Shown: one piece after another, positions 42,801 through 53,644 of the stretch
Numbering within the stretch: position 1 is the first letter of the stretch
Layout of the letters: each line of letters opens with the position of its first letter
From: Ceratodon purpureus
Lineage: Eukaryota > Streptophyta > Bryopsida > Pseudoditrichales > Ditrichaceae
NCBI GenBank assembly: GCA_014871385.1
Contig: CM026427.1
Coordinates: forward strand, 1-64,000
Direction: 5' to 3'
DNA: 64,000 nt
Translations under genes and position numbers: made by a program
The notes under the pieces: generated by a model
The model's database searches: none
What the model was told of the DNA's origin: nothing
The model's input: only the letters and a program-made list of their open reading frames with translations

Positions 42801-45800
42801 CCTGCTTTCGGAGCAGACACCAGTGCTGCGAGCCCTCTAACTGAGCCCCGGCCGAGGAGGCTCTATGCCTCCGAGGAGGCTTGGGGCTTACTGCTTGTTG
42901 TATGTGCTCTGCATTTGGATTGAAGAGCCGCGGCTGAGGAGGCTATGAGCCTCCCATGAGGCTTGCGGCTCACATTTTTTTTTTATTTCCATTTCGTGGC
43001 AAGCAGCCTGGTGCCTGCTTTCGGAGCAGACACCAGTGCTGCGAGCCCTCTAACTGAGCCCCGGCCGAGGAGGCTCTATGCCTCCGAGGAGGCTTGGGGC
43101 TTACTGCTTGTTGTATGTGCTCTGCATTTGGATTGAAGAGCCGCGGCTGAGGAGGCTAGGAGCCTCCCATGAGGCTTGCGGCTCACATTTTTTTTTTATT
43201 TCCATTTCGTGGCAAGCAGCCTGGTGCCTGCTTTCGGAGCAGACACCAGTGCTGCGAGCCCTCTAACTGAGCCCCGGCCGAGGAGGCTCTATGCCTCCGA
43301 GGAGGCTTGGGGCTTACTGCTTGTTGTATGTGCTCTGCATTTGGATTGAAGAGCCGCGGCTGAGAAGGCTAGGAGCCTCCCATGAGGCTTGCGGCTCACA
43401 TTTTTTTTTTATTTCCATTTCGTGGCAAGCAGCCTGGTGCCTGCTTTCGGAGCAGACACCAGTGCTGCGAGCCCTCTAACTGAGCCCCGGCCGAGGAGGC
43501 TCTTTGCCTCCGAGGAAGCTTGGGGCTTACTGCTTGTTGTATGTGCTCTGCATTTGGATTGAAGAGCCGCGGCTGAGGAGGCTAGGAGCCTCCCATGAGG
43601 CTTGCGGCTCACATTTGTTTTTTATTTCCATTTCGTGGCAAGCAGCCTGGTGCCTGCTTTCGGAGCAGACACCAGTGCTGCGAGCCCTCTAACTGAGCCC
43701 CGGCCGAGGAGGCTCTATGCCTCCGAGGACGCTTGGGGCTTACTGCTTGTTGTATGTGCTCTGCATTTGGATTGAAGAGCCGCGGCTGAGGAGGCTATGA
43801 GCCTCCCATGAGGCTTGCGGCTCACATTTTTTTTTTATTTCCATTTCGTGGCAAGCAGCCTGGTGCCTGCTTTCGGAGCAGACACCAGTGCTGCGAGCCC
43901 TCTAACTGAGCCCCGGCCGAGGAGGCTCTATGCCTCCGAGGAGGCTTGGGGCTTACTGCTTGTTGTATGTGCTCTGCATTTGGATTGAAGAGCCGCGGCT
44001 GAGAAGGCTAGGAGCCTCCCATGAGGCTTGCGGCTCACATTTTTTTTTTATTTCCATTTCGTGGCAAGCAGCCTGGTGCCTGCTTTCGGAGCAGACACCA
44101 GTGCTGCGAGCCCTCTAACTGAGCCCCGGCCGAGGAGGCTCTTTGCCTCCGAGGAAGCTTGGGGCTTACTGCTTGTTGTATGTGCTCTGCATTTGGATTG
44201 AAGAGCCGCGGCTGAGGAGGCTAGGAGCCTCCCATGAGGCTTGCGGCTCACATTTGTTTTTTATTTCCATTTCGTGGCAAGCAGCCTGGTGCCTGCTTTC
44301 GGAGCAGACACCAGTGCTGCGAGCCCTCTAACTGAGCCCCGGCCGAGGAGGCTCTTTGCCTCCGAGGAAGCTTGGGGCTTACTGCTTGTTGTATGTGCTC
44401 TGCATTTGGATTGAAGAGCCGCGGCTGAGGAGGCTAGGAGCCTCCCATGAGGCTTGCGGCTCACATTTTTTTTTTATTTCCATTTCGTGGCAAGCAGCCT
44501 GGTGCCTGCTTTCGGAGCAGACACCAGTGCTGCGAGCCCTCTAACTGAGCCCCGGCCGAGGAGGCTCTTTGCCTCCGAGGAAGCTTGGGGCTTACTGCTT
44601 GTTGTATGTGCTCTGCATTTGGATTGAAGAGCCGCGGCTGAGGAGGCTAGGAGCCTCCCATGAGGCTTGCGGCTCACATTTGTTTTTTATTTCCATTTCG
44701 TGGCAAGCAGCCTGGTGCCTGCTTTCGGAGCAGACACCAGTGCTGCGAGCCCTCTAACTGAGCCCCGGCCGAGGAGGCTCTATGCCTCCGAGGAGGCTTG
44801 GGGCTTACTGCTTGTTGTATGTGCTCTGCATTTGGATTGAAGAGCCGCGGCTGAGGAGGCTAGGAGCCTCCCATGAGGCTTGCGGCTCACATTTTTTTTT
44901 TATTTCCATTTCGTGGCAAGCAGCCTGGTGCCTGCTTTCGGAGCAGACACCAGTGCTGCGAGCCCTCTAACTGAGCCCCGGCCGAGGAGGCTCTATGCCT
45001 CCGAGGAGGCTTGGGGCTTACTGCTTGTTGTATGTGCTCTGCATTTGGATTGAAGAGCCGCGGCTGAGGAGGCTAGGAGCCTCCCATGAGGCTTGCGGCT
45101 CACATTTTTTTTTTATTTCCATTTCGTGGCAAGCAGCCTGGTGCCTGCTTTCGGAGCAGACACCAGTGCTGCGAGCCCTCTAACTGAGCCCCGGCCGAGG
45201 AGGCTCTATGCCTCCGAGGAAGCTTGGGGCTTACTGCTTGTTGTATGTGCTCTGCATTTGGATTGAAGAGCCGCGGCTGAGGAGGCTATGAGCCTCCCAT
45301 GAGGCTTGCGGCTCACATTTTTTTTTAGGATGTCGTGCTTGTATATATGTGTGATCATTTGTGCATATAGATGAGAACCTATCTACAGGGGTGAGAATAA
45401 TTCTAATCATTGACATTAGTGCCTTTTTTGTGAATTACAGGATACTTCTCAGCAGAACAACGGGACCGAGAGTGAAAGCAAGGGGCCTGAGGAGACTGAG
45501 GTATTGTTTCTGATGTTTTCATTTTTGAAATTCACATGTTCTATTATCCTAAATAATTGAAGTTGAGCATTTGAAAGATCTTTCAAATGATTAGAAAGCT
45601 CATATTTCCTCATTTGCCTTTTACTTGCAGGTAGGCTCTGATGCTCCCGACATGTCTGTCAATTCTCCAATCTCTGTCATAAACCTTTCAGACCTGTCAG
45701 ACCCAGAGGATGAGCGTCTTTGTACCTGTGATTTAGCCATTCCTTTGGGTGTAGACACTGGACCTTTCGAGGTCCAGTCACCCCAGTACATGCCTACTTC

Positions 45801-48800
45801 GCCTGTATTTGAGCCCACCTCTCCTGTGTACATGCCCACCTCTCCAGTGTACATGCCCTCCTCGCCACGTCTTGGCACACCGCCGTCTTCGCCTAATCCC
45901 CCAGTTTCACCTTTGGTGTTGAGGAGGCCAGCCCATGTAGTGTTTGCCCTTCCGGCAATACTGCCCAGCGCTTGCCGTCAGACCAGGCGATTTTGGAGGA
46001 GGCGCCATCATTGGAATAGTAGAGAGGCTAGACAGTACTATGGAAGAGCTCCTCGTAGAGTGGCACGGCCTTGATTCTTGGTGCTATAGATGAAATTTGA
46101 GATGTTTTTTTTTACTCTTTCATTTATGAGAAAAGCTCTATGTGATTGGTAAATTCCATTTCTCAGTATCTACATTATTGTGTTTGATTGTTCATTTCCA
46201 TTGCTTACGGCAGGTACCCGAGTTGACGCAAACACAGGACGTGTTGCCATCATCATCAAAGCCTTTGGACTTGAAAGACGCTGTTGAAGGGGAACTGCTT
46301 CATCGAACACAGCATAAAGTTGACTCCATCAACGTCATCAATGCCGTTCGTATTCAGCCCTTGAGGAAGTCTCGCCTGCTGGTCCCATTGTGTAGAATGG
46401 TCGCAATGGCAAAAGTCAGACCGGTTGGCGAAATGGGCGTGCAACATCTGGAGAGGGAGTTCGTGAAGGGCTACAGAGATGGGGACCGCGTGATGTACAT
46501 TTCCATGTTCAACACTGAAGAGGTGTCAATGGATGTCACGGAGGAAGTGAAGGCAAAGTGGAGCCCGTGCTGGCGTAGGGCTAACGAAGCCTTCGAAGCC
46601 GACCTAGGTTTAGACGATGACCTCAATCAATTCAGTGGCAAAATGTTTTTTGTATGGGAAGGTAACCATCGCCTTTCAGCTTGGTTACGGCACATCAACA
46701 AGCATCATGCCGACGACCCAGCTTGGCACATCTCCGTGCATTGCATCATATTGGACCCCCGCGGCCAAGTGGGCAATCTTCTCCATGCCATGCACGACAT
46801 CAACTGGTAAGAATTTTGATGGAACATTTTTTCAATTTTGATTTCGGATCATCCTTCTATTATGATGTGTTTTCTAAACTGTTTATTTTGTCCACAGGTC
46901 TACTGAGAATGACCATGTGAAGAGTAATCTTCCAGCGAAGTTATTCCGCATCCGCTCTTTCGGTGTCATGAAGTTAGAAGAATTCAAAGATCTTCTAAGC
47001 CCCGAAGAGTTTGAAATCTGTGTGCAGAATAAACACGCAAAGGACCGATGGTTCACCTTGACAACAAAGGTTTTCATTGCGTTCCTATACCGAGTAAGAA
47101 TTTATACCATGACTCAGCAAGTACATTCGTCTGATCCATATACTTTAAGTAATGCATTTCAAGTGGTTTGTACATTGATTTTAATATAATGTATATCCAT
47201 GTACAGAGAGAGATTGCAGTCGCCTCGGATCAGGCCGCAAGAGCCTACAAGGAGAACACGCCAATAGACGATCAATCTGGATCTGGAGTGTGGGATGCGA
47301 TGACGACAGCGTCAAACAACTACATTGAGGCCGTCAAGAAGAAAGACTTCACCAAGTACTTGGCCATTGCGAATCCCAAAAATGGTGACGACTTCCTTGC
47401 CGAGGTGAATCCTTAATCACTTCATCTTAAGCTATTTTGTTCTTATCTCCTATGATATCTTCATTTCATAATGCTAACAGTTGTGTTCTAAATGCAGATT
47501 AACCGCCACTTCAGCGATCTCAACAAACCTGAGATGACATTGGACAAGCTGCAGAAGATTGTGCCGGCGGCAGTGGAACCCAAGTACAAAGCTCGTTGGT
47601 TGAGGTGGTGGAACTCCTCTCCGACTTCAAGGCAGTCTTACAGGTTCCCACCACCGGAGTTCAAGGAAGCTGACCTCGACCGTTGGCTAAACAGGGCTAC
47701 ATTCTGGGCAGGGGTATGCTCCCTTATTTCCAAAACTGATAATGTCTTTGTCATTGTATCACTTTGATAGTTGTAGTCTAATTCTCCTGACTGTCTCTTG
47801 TAGTTGGAAGAAGCGGTCATCCAAGAGTTCGAGAACATGTGTAAGTCTGAGGAGCTGGACATCAATTGGAATGCCTCCCCTGATGTTCAGCGACCAGGCG
47901 ATTACGTGGAGAGCTGGCGTATTCTGCTTTGGGACAGAGCATTCCCGGCATTCCTTGGATCCAAGGCGAAGAAGACTTTTGATAAGAAGTCGATTTTCAC
48001 GAAATTCCCTGGAACGGTAGATGTTGTCAAGCGAGTCATTTACCGGTATGAATCTTTTCTCAAACATGTGTGCATTTCGAATCCTGCGTTTCGTCTCTCC
48101 CACATACTAAGTATTTTAAAATTGGCCCACATTAGGTACTTCAAGAGAGAGCTTCTTCCCAAAGGAGCCGTCACTGTCCACCAACTCCCGAAGTACTTTC
48201 CTTTATGGATCCAGAGAGGCACGGACGAGTGTATCTACTCTGCTCAGCAATTGAAGAGGTACAAAGCTCCCCACTTGGAGGCAGGATGTTGGTATCTAGA
48301 TTGCCTCCGTGGTTTTACAGTCGATTCTGAGGCCGATGTGAAATCATCACTTGATCTTCGAGCGCCAGTAGTCGAAGACTCCAACGACGGTTCTGAAGAA
48401 GACGAAGAACATCAAAGTCAATCATCTGCACCTCAACCGAAGAAAGGGAGAGCTCGGCGACTGCGAACACTGGGTTCAAAGTCACAGACCTCACAAGATA
48501 CTGGGGCTGAGTCTTCCTCACCAGGGAAGGAGACGGGCAACGCTTCTCCAACTGTAGACGTCCCAATGCCAACGTCGAACACAGCGAATGCGCCTTCATC
48601 CATTGGTGCTTCTGCAGTCACGCGAAGTCTCATTGAGCAGAGGAAGGCCAAACTATATCCTCAACCAACTTCTTCCGCTGGAGCTTCGATTTCCACACAT
48701 GTTTCCGTCTTCAACTCATCCGTGGATTCCTTGTTACGGCGAAATAGGAGACAGGAGAGCAAAGGTGGCGACCCGGATTGGATCAAGACTCAAGACTTTA

Positions 48801-50211
48801 TTCGCAAGGTTTGTTCATGTATTTCGACATTTAATGGATTCTGCCACCTCTACTCACTATGTAGTTACTAACTCTCCTTTCTTGTTTGCTCAAGTTTGGA
48901 GCAGGCCGCGAAAACGAAGTTCCGGACCGGTGCAAAGAAGAGAACCATCTGGGAGTCGACTTGATCATTGCCGACATTCCTGAGAATCTTCCCGTCCCAT
49001 CCGTTTCCGTTCCTCCCACGAGTATTCCGCCTTGGAACTCTCGCTACAGGGATTATTTGTACGACATCTTCCATTTTGCAGATGATTTCCTGCAGAAAGA
49101 TGGTGCCCTCTGCCTCATCTACAACACTGATCAGAAGCTGGCTAAGGATATCGAGGAAGAAGCTGCTGCTGGTGGATACGTGCTGTTCAAGGACTGGTGG
49201 GGTGTCAATGTCCTCGGCCTGACTTCTCCTACGAACCCCGAGAACTTGGTACTTTTCCTAAACATGCCCTTCTCTTCGCTTTCTAATAACCCTTCCGCTT
49301 CATTTTACTCACTACTTGTGCTTGACTGCAGACTATGCGATTCTGGATTCGCGTCTACATTCGTAGTGGCAGTACTTTCTCCTTCCAGACGAAGAAGGAA
49401 GACTTGATACATGGGCTCCTCAACATTACCAAGAGTGATGCCATTTTCAACTTCACCGATGCGGAATCTCAGCTCATGAATGGGGAGGTGCCGTGGAGAG
49501 GCCCAAGGGAGAAATCCCCTGAGATGATGCAGAGCATCATTGAGGAGCTGTCCAAGCCCGGCGACATAGTTGTTGACTGGAATGCTGGGACAGGTAACTC
49601 TTCTTACATATCTCTGCTTCATTTTTCCTCTCGTTTTTTCCAGAGTTTCTCATTTCTTTGTTTCTCTTCGAGTTTCAGGGGCCTCCATCAAGGCCGCCCA
49701 GGCTGTTGGTCGTCACATTCTCGCTTTTGAGGAGGACGAAGCCATATTCAACGCCCTTCTCAAACCATCAGCCATGGGTCCTCCTAAACATCCAAGGCCG
49801 GCAGCAGCAGGCGAAGCGCCTCCTAAGAGAGCAAGACCTTCCAAGTGGTGTAAGTCTTTCATTTTTTGTTCATATTATCCAATCGTTACTTCTCTTTCTA
49901 GCTTTACGTACTCTATCTAACCACAGTCGGTTCTCTATTGCAGAGTAGTTTCAGCAACACCGCCACGTGGGCCAAGAGCAGTGTCCACTCCATCGTGGCG
50001 TCTTCATTCCAGCCCGATTCAGCCTTTCATACTTCCGGATTACGCAGAGGGCTTAGCACAGGCGTTTCAATCTGGAGCCCTGACATATGTTCCTAGTCGG
50101 CCAACTACTTTTGATCCCAGGGCCCTTCTATTTGTCGATGATGAGGCGGTAGAAGGAGATTCAGAGTCATCTAGTTCTGAGAGTGGAAGTAGCGATGGTA
50201 GCATTTTCTGA
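39824..50211 (+). CDS. ParB-like plus N4/N6 DNA-methyltransferase-like protein, 13 exons (element A)
   Basis: Hand-built exons: 39824-40270, 40504-40839, 45441-45500, 46214-46806, 46898-47093, 47207-47404, 47498-47713, 47804-48045, 48136-48808, 48895-49248, 49332-49593, 49679-49849 and 49955-50211. All use GT-AG and keep one frame of 1,334 residues. Residues 1-261 are basic then acidic and low-complexity. Around 431 is VWEGNHRLSAW, like the DGNHR motif of ParB/Srx domains. Residues ~990-1225 resemble a beta-class adenine/cytosine methyltransferase: catalytic region first (DLIIADIPE, where DPPY is expected), then a SAM-binding loop (DIVVDWNAGTG, then GRHILAFEEDE). ParB-methylase fusions are common in bacteria and phages. 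The altered DIPE motif suggests weak or lost catalysis. The N-terminal exons and the exact last acceptor are least certain; mid exons are firm. Intron 2 is 4.6 kb. Confidence 0.65.
41081..45329 (+). repeat. 213 bp satellite array in intron 2 of the methyltransferase-like gene
   Basis: About 20 head-to-tail units, mostly 213 bp, two of them 152 bp (units starting near 41283 and 41861) that lack a 61 bp segment. Each unit contains CTGGTGCCTGCT-TTCGG-AGCAGACACCAG arms able to form a hairpin with a UUCG-type loop, and a GAGCCGC...GCGGCTC outer stem enclosing GAGGCTAGGAGCCTC. Repeating 62-codon frames are translations of the repeat, not genes. It is flanked by the exon ending at 40839 and the exon starting at 45441. 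Confidence 0.93.
45631..46074 (+). CDS. Alternative terminal exon with RNA polymerase II CTD-like heptads
   Basis: Preceded by an acceptor (CTTGCAG, ends 45630) and in phase 0 with the exon ending at 45500. It is open for 147 codons to TGA at 46074. It encodes four near-perfect heptads, YMPTSPV, FEPTSPV, YMPTSPV and YMPSSPR, close to the Pol II consensus YSPTSPS, then a Pro/Ser-rich stretch and an Arg-rich tail. The next exon (46214) also needs a phase-0 donor, so the 45500 donor can pair with either acceptor. That would give a short protein ending in the heptads or the long ParB/methyltransferase form. A weak internal donor in this exon cannot be excluded. Confidence 0.55.
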   Translation, partial: VGSDAPDMSVNSPISVINLSDLSDPEDERLCTCDLAIPLGVDTGPFEVQSPQYMPTSPVFEPTSPVYMPTSPVYMPSSPRLGTPPSSPNPPVSPLVLRRPAHVVFALPAILPSACRQTRRFWRRRHHWNSREARQYYGRAPRRVARP

Positions 50212-50725
50212 GTTTGAAGGAGGCTTCGGTCTTTCATTGTTTTCATTTGCTTTGATTTGATTTAATTGGAGTTCTTTGGGTAATCCTTCGTCTACTCTAC
50301 TACCCTAAACCTAAACTTGTTATGATTCTCATTTCCATTTTGTCTCCGTGTTTGTAAAGGATGAAATGTCACAACTGTAATGCTCAAAATATAATATGAA
50401 GAATGAAATGTTACAAAAGAAAGGCTCAAATATAATATTGTGCTGTTAATTATATTTTACTCATTCAAAATCCCATATTTCCATAGGCATGTTATCTATT
50501 CTTGACTTGGTGTACATCTTGGTTTCTGCTACTCCATTATTCTACACGAACTCTGAAATATTCTACGAACTTCTAAGACCATTTCTTTTAGTTGGTTTCG
50601 AGTTGTCTTATTCCTAGAATCGTCTATATTATCTAAAACCATCGTGCTGGAATACTCGTATGTAGATCCGATAAGGGACCAAATCTAAAGGAATGTATTC
50701 AAACACCCCACTAGACTTCACAGTA
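50212..50725. other. Convergent intergenic region
   Basis: AT-rich 3' flanks of the methyltransferase-like gene (plus) and the 123-residue gene (minus). Nothing else was recognised. Confidence 0.55.
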
Positions 50726-51097
50726 CTAATCCTTCGAAGGATATACAGTCCAACTCTTGTCCATATCAAACCAGCAAGTTTCGCCATCCGATATGATCAC
50801 TTCGGGCAGCTGAACAACTGGATTCTCATCGACGTTCGATAGCAAGGGATACGGGATTAGGGACAACTCCATAATACGGAGAAGCTCATTCGTACAAAGC
50901 ACTGTCCAACGCCATTCACCTTCACCAACATGGAGGCTTCCGATGTGCCTAAACGGTGGCAGGTCCATGCCTCGTTCCCTGGCGCGCTCCACCTCCAACA
51001 GCCACGGCCGCAGCTCCTCATAACTCGCCGGTGCCTTTGGGGGCAAACCTACAGCCGCTCTCGTCCTCCTTGATCTCGCATTACACACCTTCGGCAT
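50726..51097 (-). CDS. 123-residue protein of unknown function (element A)
   Basis: ATG at 51097 (the frame is open four codons further but starts GTG). I recognise no family. It has a basic N-terminus (NARSRRTR), a helical Glu/Arg-rich segment near residues 25-45 and a Trp-containing middle (GEGEWRWTVL). The C-terminus reads GETCWFDMDKSWTVYP. It lies between the methyltransferase-like gene and the right terminal repeat. The element B copy at 54852-55223 encodes the same protein. Confidence 0.55.
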   Translation of the reverse strand: MPKVCNARSRRTRAAVGLPPKAPASYEELRPWLLEVERARERGMDLPPFRHIGSLHVGEGEWRWTVLCTNELLRIMELSLIPYPLLSNVDENPVVQLPEVIISDGETCWFDMDKSWTVYPSKD

Positions 51098-51813
51098 CGC
51101 GCAACACACTAAATTGTTGTAGTCTTAAAACGTTCCACGCAAGCCTACAGATTGACCCCCCCGAACTCCATCGCTACCTTCGCATATAGCACAGACTGCC
51201 AAGGACTGTATGACTATCCTAATACGCCACCTAGAGACAAGCTCAAGAAACCAAGAGTGACCTCCTTCTCTGGAACCCAGCTTACCAAGTGTTGTTTCAT
51301 GCTGAAAATCTCCTACTTCTATCACTCAAATTCAGATGCTTCGCTGCCTAGGAAGAGAGAGTAATCTTCGATGAAGACAAGGACTCTGACAAGGTATATC
51401 TTGGTTTCAGCAGTCAAGATATTATACACGAATTTTGAAATATTCCAGGAAGTTTTCAAACCTTGCCTCCTTTATGTTCTGTGAAATTTGTTTCTTTCCT
51501 TGTGCATTTACATAATCCTATGAAAGAATTAATTGTTTGATCTAGAACTCAACGCCTGATCATTGTAGCTTGCCTACACCCATGACAAATCTAAAGGAAT
51601 GTATGCATGACGTCATCATGACATCAGCCCTAATTTGTATCTTAGAGAACAAACGTAATAAATTCTTACCAGAGATAACCCTAAATTCCACGGTAATATA
51701 CTCTTTTTCTAAAAAAAGTGTCAAAATTAAGCCTTAATTTAGTAATTCTCCACGGTTATAGGGTCTACTTTGCTTTTGAAAATTTTCCTAATTGTCAATT
51801 CTGTGCTCTCCAT
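51098..51813. other. Right subterminal region of element A
   Basis: No gene recognised. On the minus strand it holds TATTACCGTGGA (51698-51687) and TATAACCGTGGA (51760-51749), matching motifs at the left end. The single A/G difference found between the palindrome arms lies near 51105. Confidence 0.55.
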
Positions 51814-51856
51814 TCTGCGCTCACCGCTCTCCGCTCTACGCTCTCCGCTCACGTAC
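51814..51856 (-). repeat. Element A right terminal inverted repeat
   Basis: Read on the minus strand it starts GTACGTGAGCGGAGAGCG and matches the left terminus at 33506 for about 43 bases before diverging. Confidence 0.85.
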
Positions 51857-51989
51857 GAACTTTCCCCTCGATGACTATGTACTTGACAACTCTGAAGTAA
51901 CCCATACTCATGAGGACAGTGATTTTTATTGTCTACCAGAGAACGAAGTTGACAAGCGTATGCATGGTTCCCATTGAATTGGAGCATAC

Positions 51990-52268
51990 CTTACTGCGAG
52001 GATTCTGGATGGGCGTTCCGTCCTCTTCCACATAGTTCAGAGTTCGCGGTGAAACATCGTCTCGTCCAATCGAAGCGCCAGGCCGTCTAGTTTGTCCTCC
52101 GACGGCCTGACTAGAATTCCCTCCCTTCTTCCCCATCGCTGAACGCAAATTGTACGGGGATTCAGTGACCTCCGGAGCCGCTAACCTCCTCTTCCTCCGA
52201 AGACGCCTCCGTTTCTGTACAGACCTGGATAACTCTGCCTGCGCCTTCGAAGCAGACCGTGTGATCAT
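51990..52268 (-). pseudogene. Orphan first exon, possible methyltransferase-gene exon 1 of element C
   Basis: ATG at 52268; 93 codons to a GTATGC donor at 51989, phase 0, as in exon 1 of the element A methyltransferase-like gene. Both encode a strongly basic segment (here QKRRRLRRKRRLAAPE) and end in Asn-Pro followed by Lys. Similarity is compositional rather than clearly alignable. No downstream exons exist before the palindrome arm begins. Confidence 0.4.
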
Positions 52269-52712
52269 CTCTGATTCTAATGGGCCATCCGAAGCATTAC
52301 GTAATGGCTTGAAAAAATAGCTGACGAGGGATCTATGAACCCCATAATATGTTGATTCTTTAAAATGTCTTAAAGCGTGTCATTATGAGCTAGACCGCGA
52401 TTTATAGTTCTCACTGACATTTGGGCCCTCCATAAGATATTTGGACGCTAATAGTTGTCTTAATGAATGAGCCGCCGTTGGCTGTACGTGGAATACATGA
52501 AATTAGTTACCTGATAATATTCCAATATCTACTCACCAGGACGTAGCATTTGTTCTGCAGCACAAGTTAGTTCACCTTTCATACTGTCACGTATTAACTG
52601 CATGTAAACAACCATGCGAAGACTGCGCCGTCCCTGATTCATTCTTTGCATTAATATAGCCCTCCTAGACACGTGTTTTAACATGAGCCGAGGCTGCGTT
52701 CATTGTACTCCT

Positions 52713-52720
52713 ATATAAGA
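52713..52720 (+). promoter_or_regulatory. TATA box of the spacer small gene
   Basis: TATATAAG, 72 bp upstream of the ATG at 52792. Placement matches the TATTTAAG box of the paralogue in element A. Confidence 0.55.
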
Positions 52721-52791
52721 AATGTCACTGGCTCCTCCATTTCCAGACGCATTTCCAGACTGAGATAATCTTAGTAGAGGCTTCACTGGAG

Positions 52792-53247
52792 ATGGAGGCA
52801 GAACCGCTCATGTCCCCTTCTCGTATACTTCTAGATTCACAGGTAGTGGGAGAGTATGAGGTGTCCTTAGACGATTTTCAGGGTCCCTTTGATCCAGTTC
52901 CAGATTGCAGCTTGCCAGACTCCAAGGAGCCACCCACCCAAGTTGCTACCGTTCATGTCATGATTGTGGACGCCGAGGGCTGTGTCCAATCGGCCACACC
53001 AACCACGGTAGAAGGAGAACGGGCTGTGTGCGACGTTATTAGTGCAGCCCATGCGTACGCCAAAGTTGGAAACATCAAACCGGGGACCTACTCCAGATGT
53101 CTTTTAAGAAGCACCCCTCGTCCGAAAGGACGTAAGCTCCAAAGTAGAGGCTGCTGGACTGCAATTAGCACTCATGGGCTTCTTGAAGACAGTATCAAAG
53201 ACTACGATGCGAGGGAGCCATCTAGAAAACACATTCGTCGAATTTAA
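52792..53247 (+). CDS. Small transposon-borne protein with HAYAKVG motif (element C)
   Basis: A 151-residue frame, paralogue of 34802-35254. The acidic N-terminal half carries no detectable sequence match to the paralogue. HAYAKVGNIKPGTYSR (about residues 83-98) is conserved, and the C-terminus is basic. Here it lies upstream of, and in the same direction as, the transposase fragment at 53645, whereas in element A it converges on the transposase gene. Retention of an open frame in a broken element suggests recent decay or continued use. Confidence 0.6.
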   Translation: MEAEPLMSPSRILLDSQVVGEYEVSLDDFQGPFDPVPDCSLPDSKEPPTQVATVHVMIVDAEGCVQSATPTTVEGERAVCDVISAAHAYAKVGNIKPGTYSRCLLRSTPRPKGRKLQSRGCWTAISTHGLLEDSIKDYDAREPSRKHIRRI

Positions 53248-53644
53248 CAGAGTAGTGGGATTAAAGACCTTGGAGTACGTGTACCTGAATGTGATCGGAA
53301 TGGTTCTGCTGTAATGAAAGCGTTTCATTGTAATAAAAAATCTATTAGTACTAAAAGTGGCCGTCATCTTCCACTCATGTCTGTAATATCCCAGCCTATA
53401 TGACAATGAATATTAGGGCGGGCATGTTCTCTGGACTTGTACTAATCCATGATTAATTAGTTCATATAAGGTTATTCGCTCCAGAAATTATCCTAACTAT
53501 ACGTCTTAATGTTAACCGTCTCCTGAATCATGTACTCTTGTGTGAGTTTAGAAGAATGTCGCAGCGAGAAGGGTACGTAATATTCTGTGATCATCTCCTC
53601 CGCCGTGTTTGCTTTTTTCACATCTCGCTCTTCGTGTTCACAGT

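Larger units (their letters stand above)
33506..51856 (+). mobile_element. Element A: 18.35 kb MULE-like DNA transposon with ParB/methyltransferase cargo
   Basis: Bounded by inverted termini that share GTACGTGAGCGGAGAGCG and continue for about 43 bases. Between them lie four genes: small protein (plus), SWIM transposase (minus), spliced ParB/methyltransferase-like gene (plus) and a 123-residue gene (minus). Subterminal TAT(A/T)ACCGTGGA motifs occur at both ends. It sits inside the transposase gene of element C. No convincing target-site duplication was found: the left flank ends ACGTAGCTT and the right flank begins GAACTTTCC. Either later rearrangement removed it (see the palindrome) or the exact termini differ. 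The classification rests on the transposase; the superfamily assignment is tentative. Confidence 0.75.

Noticed and set aside
41435-45183. Series of identical 62-codon frames at 213 bp spacing
   Set aside because: They are translations of the satellite unit inside an intron, ending at the same place in each unit; two-unit shortening and polyT changes break them freely. Not genes.
41081-45329. CRISPR-like regular repeats
   Set aside because: Units are contiguous and nearly identical along the whole 213 bp, with no variable spacers, in a spliced eukaryotic gene.
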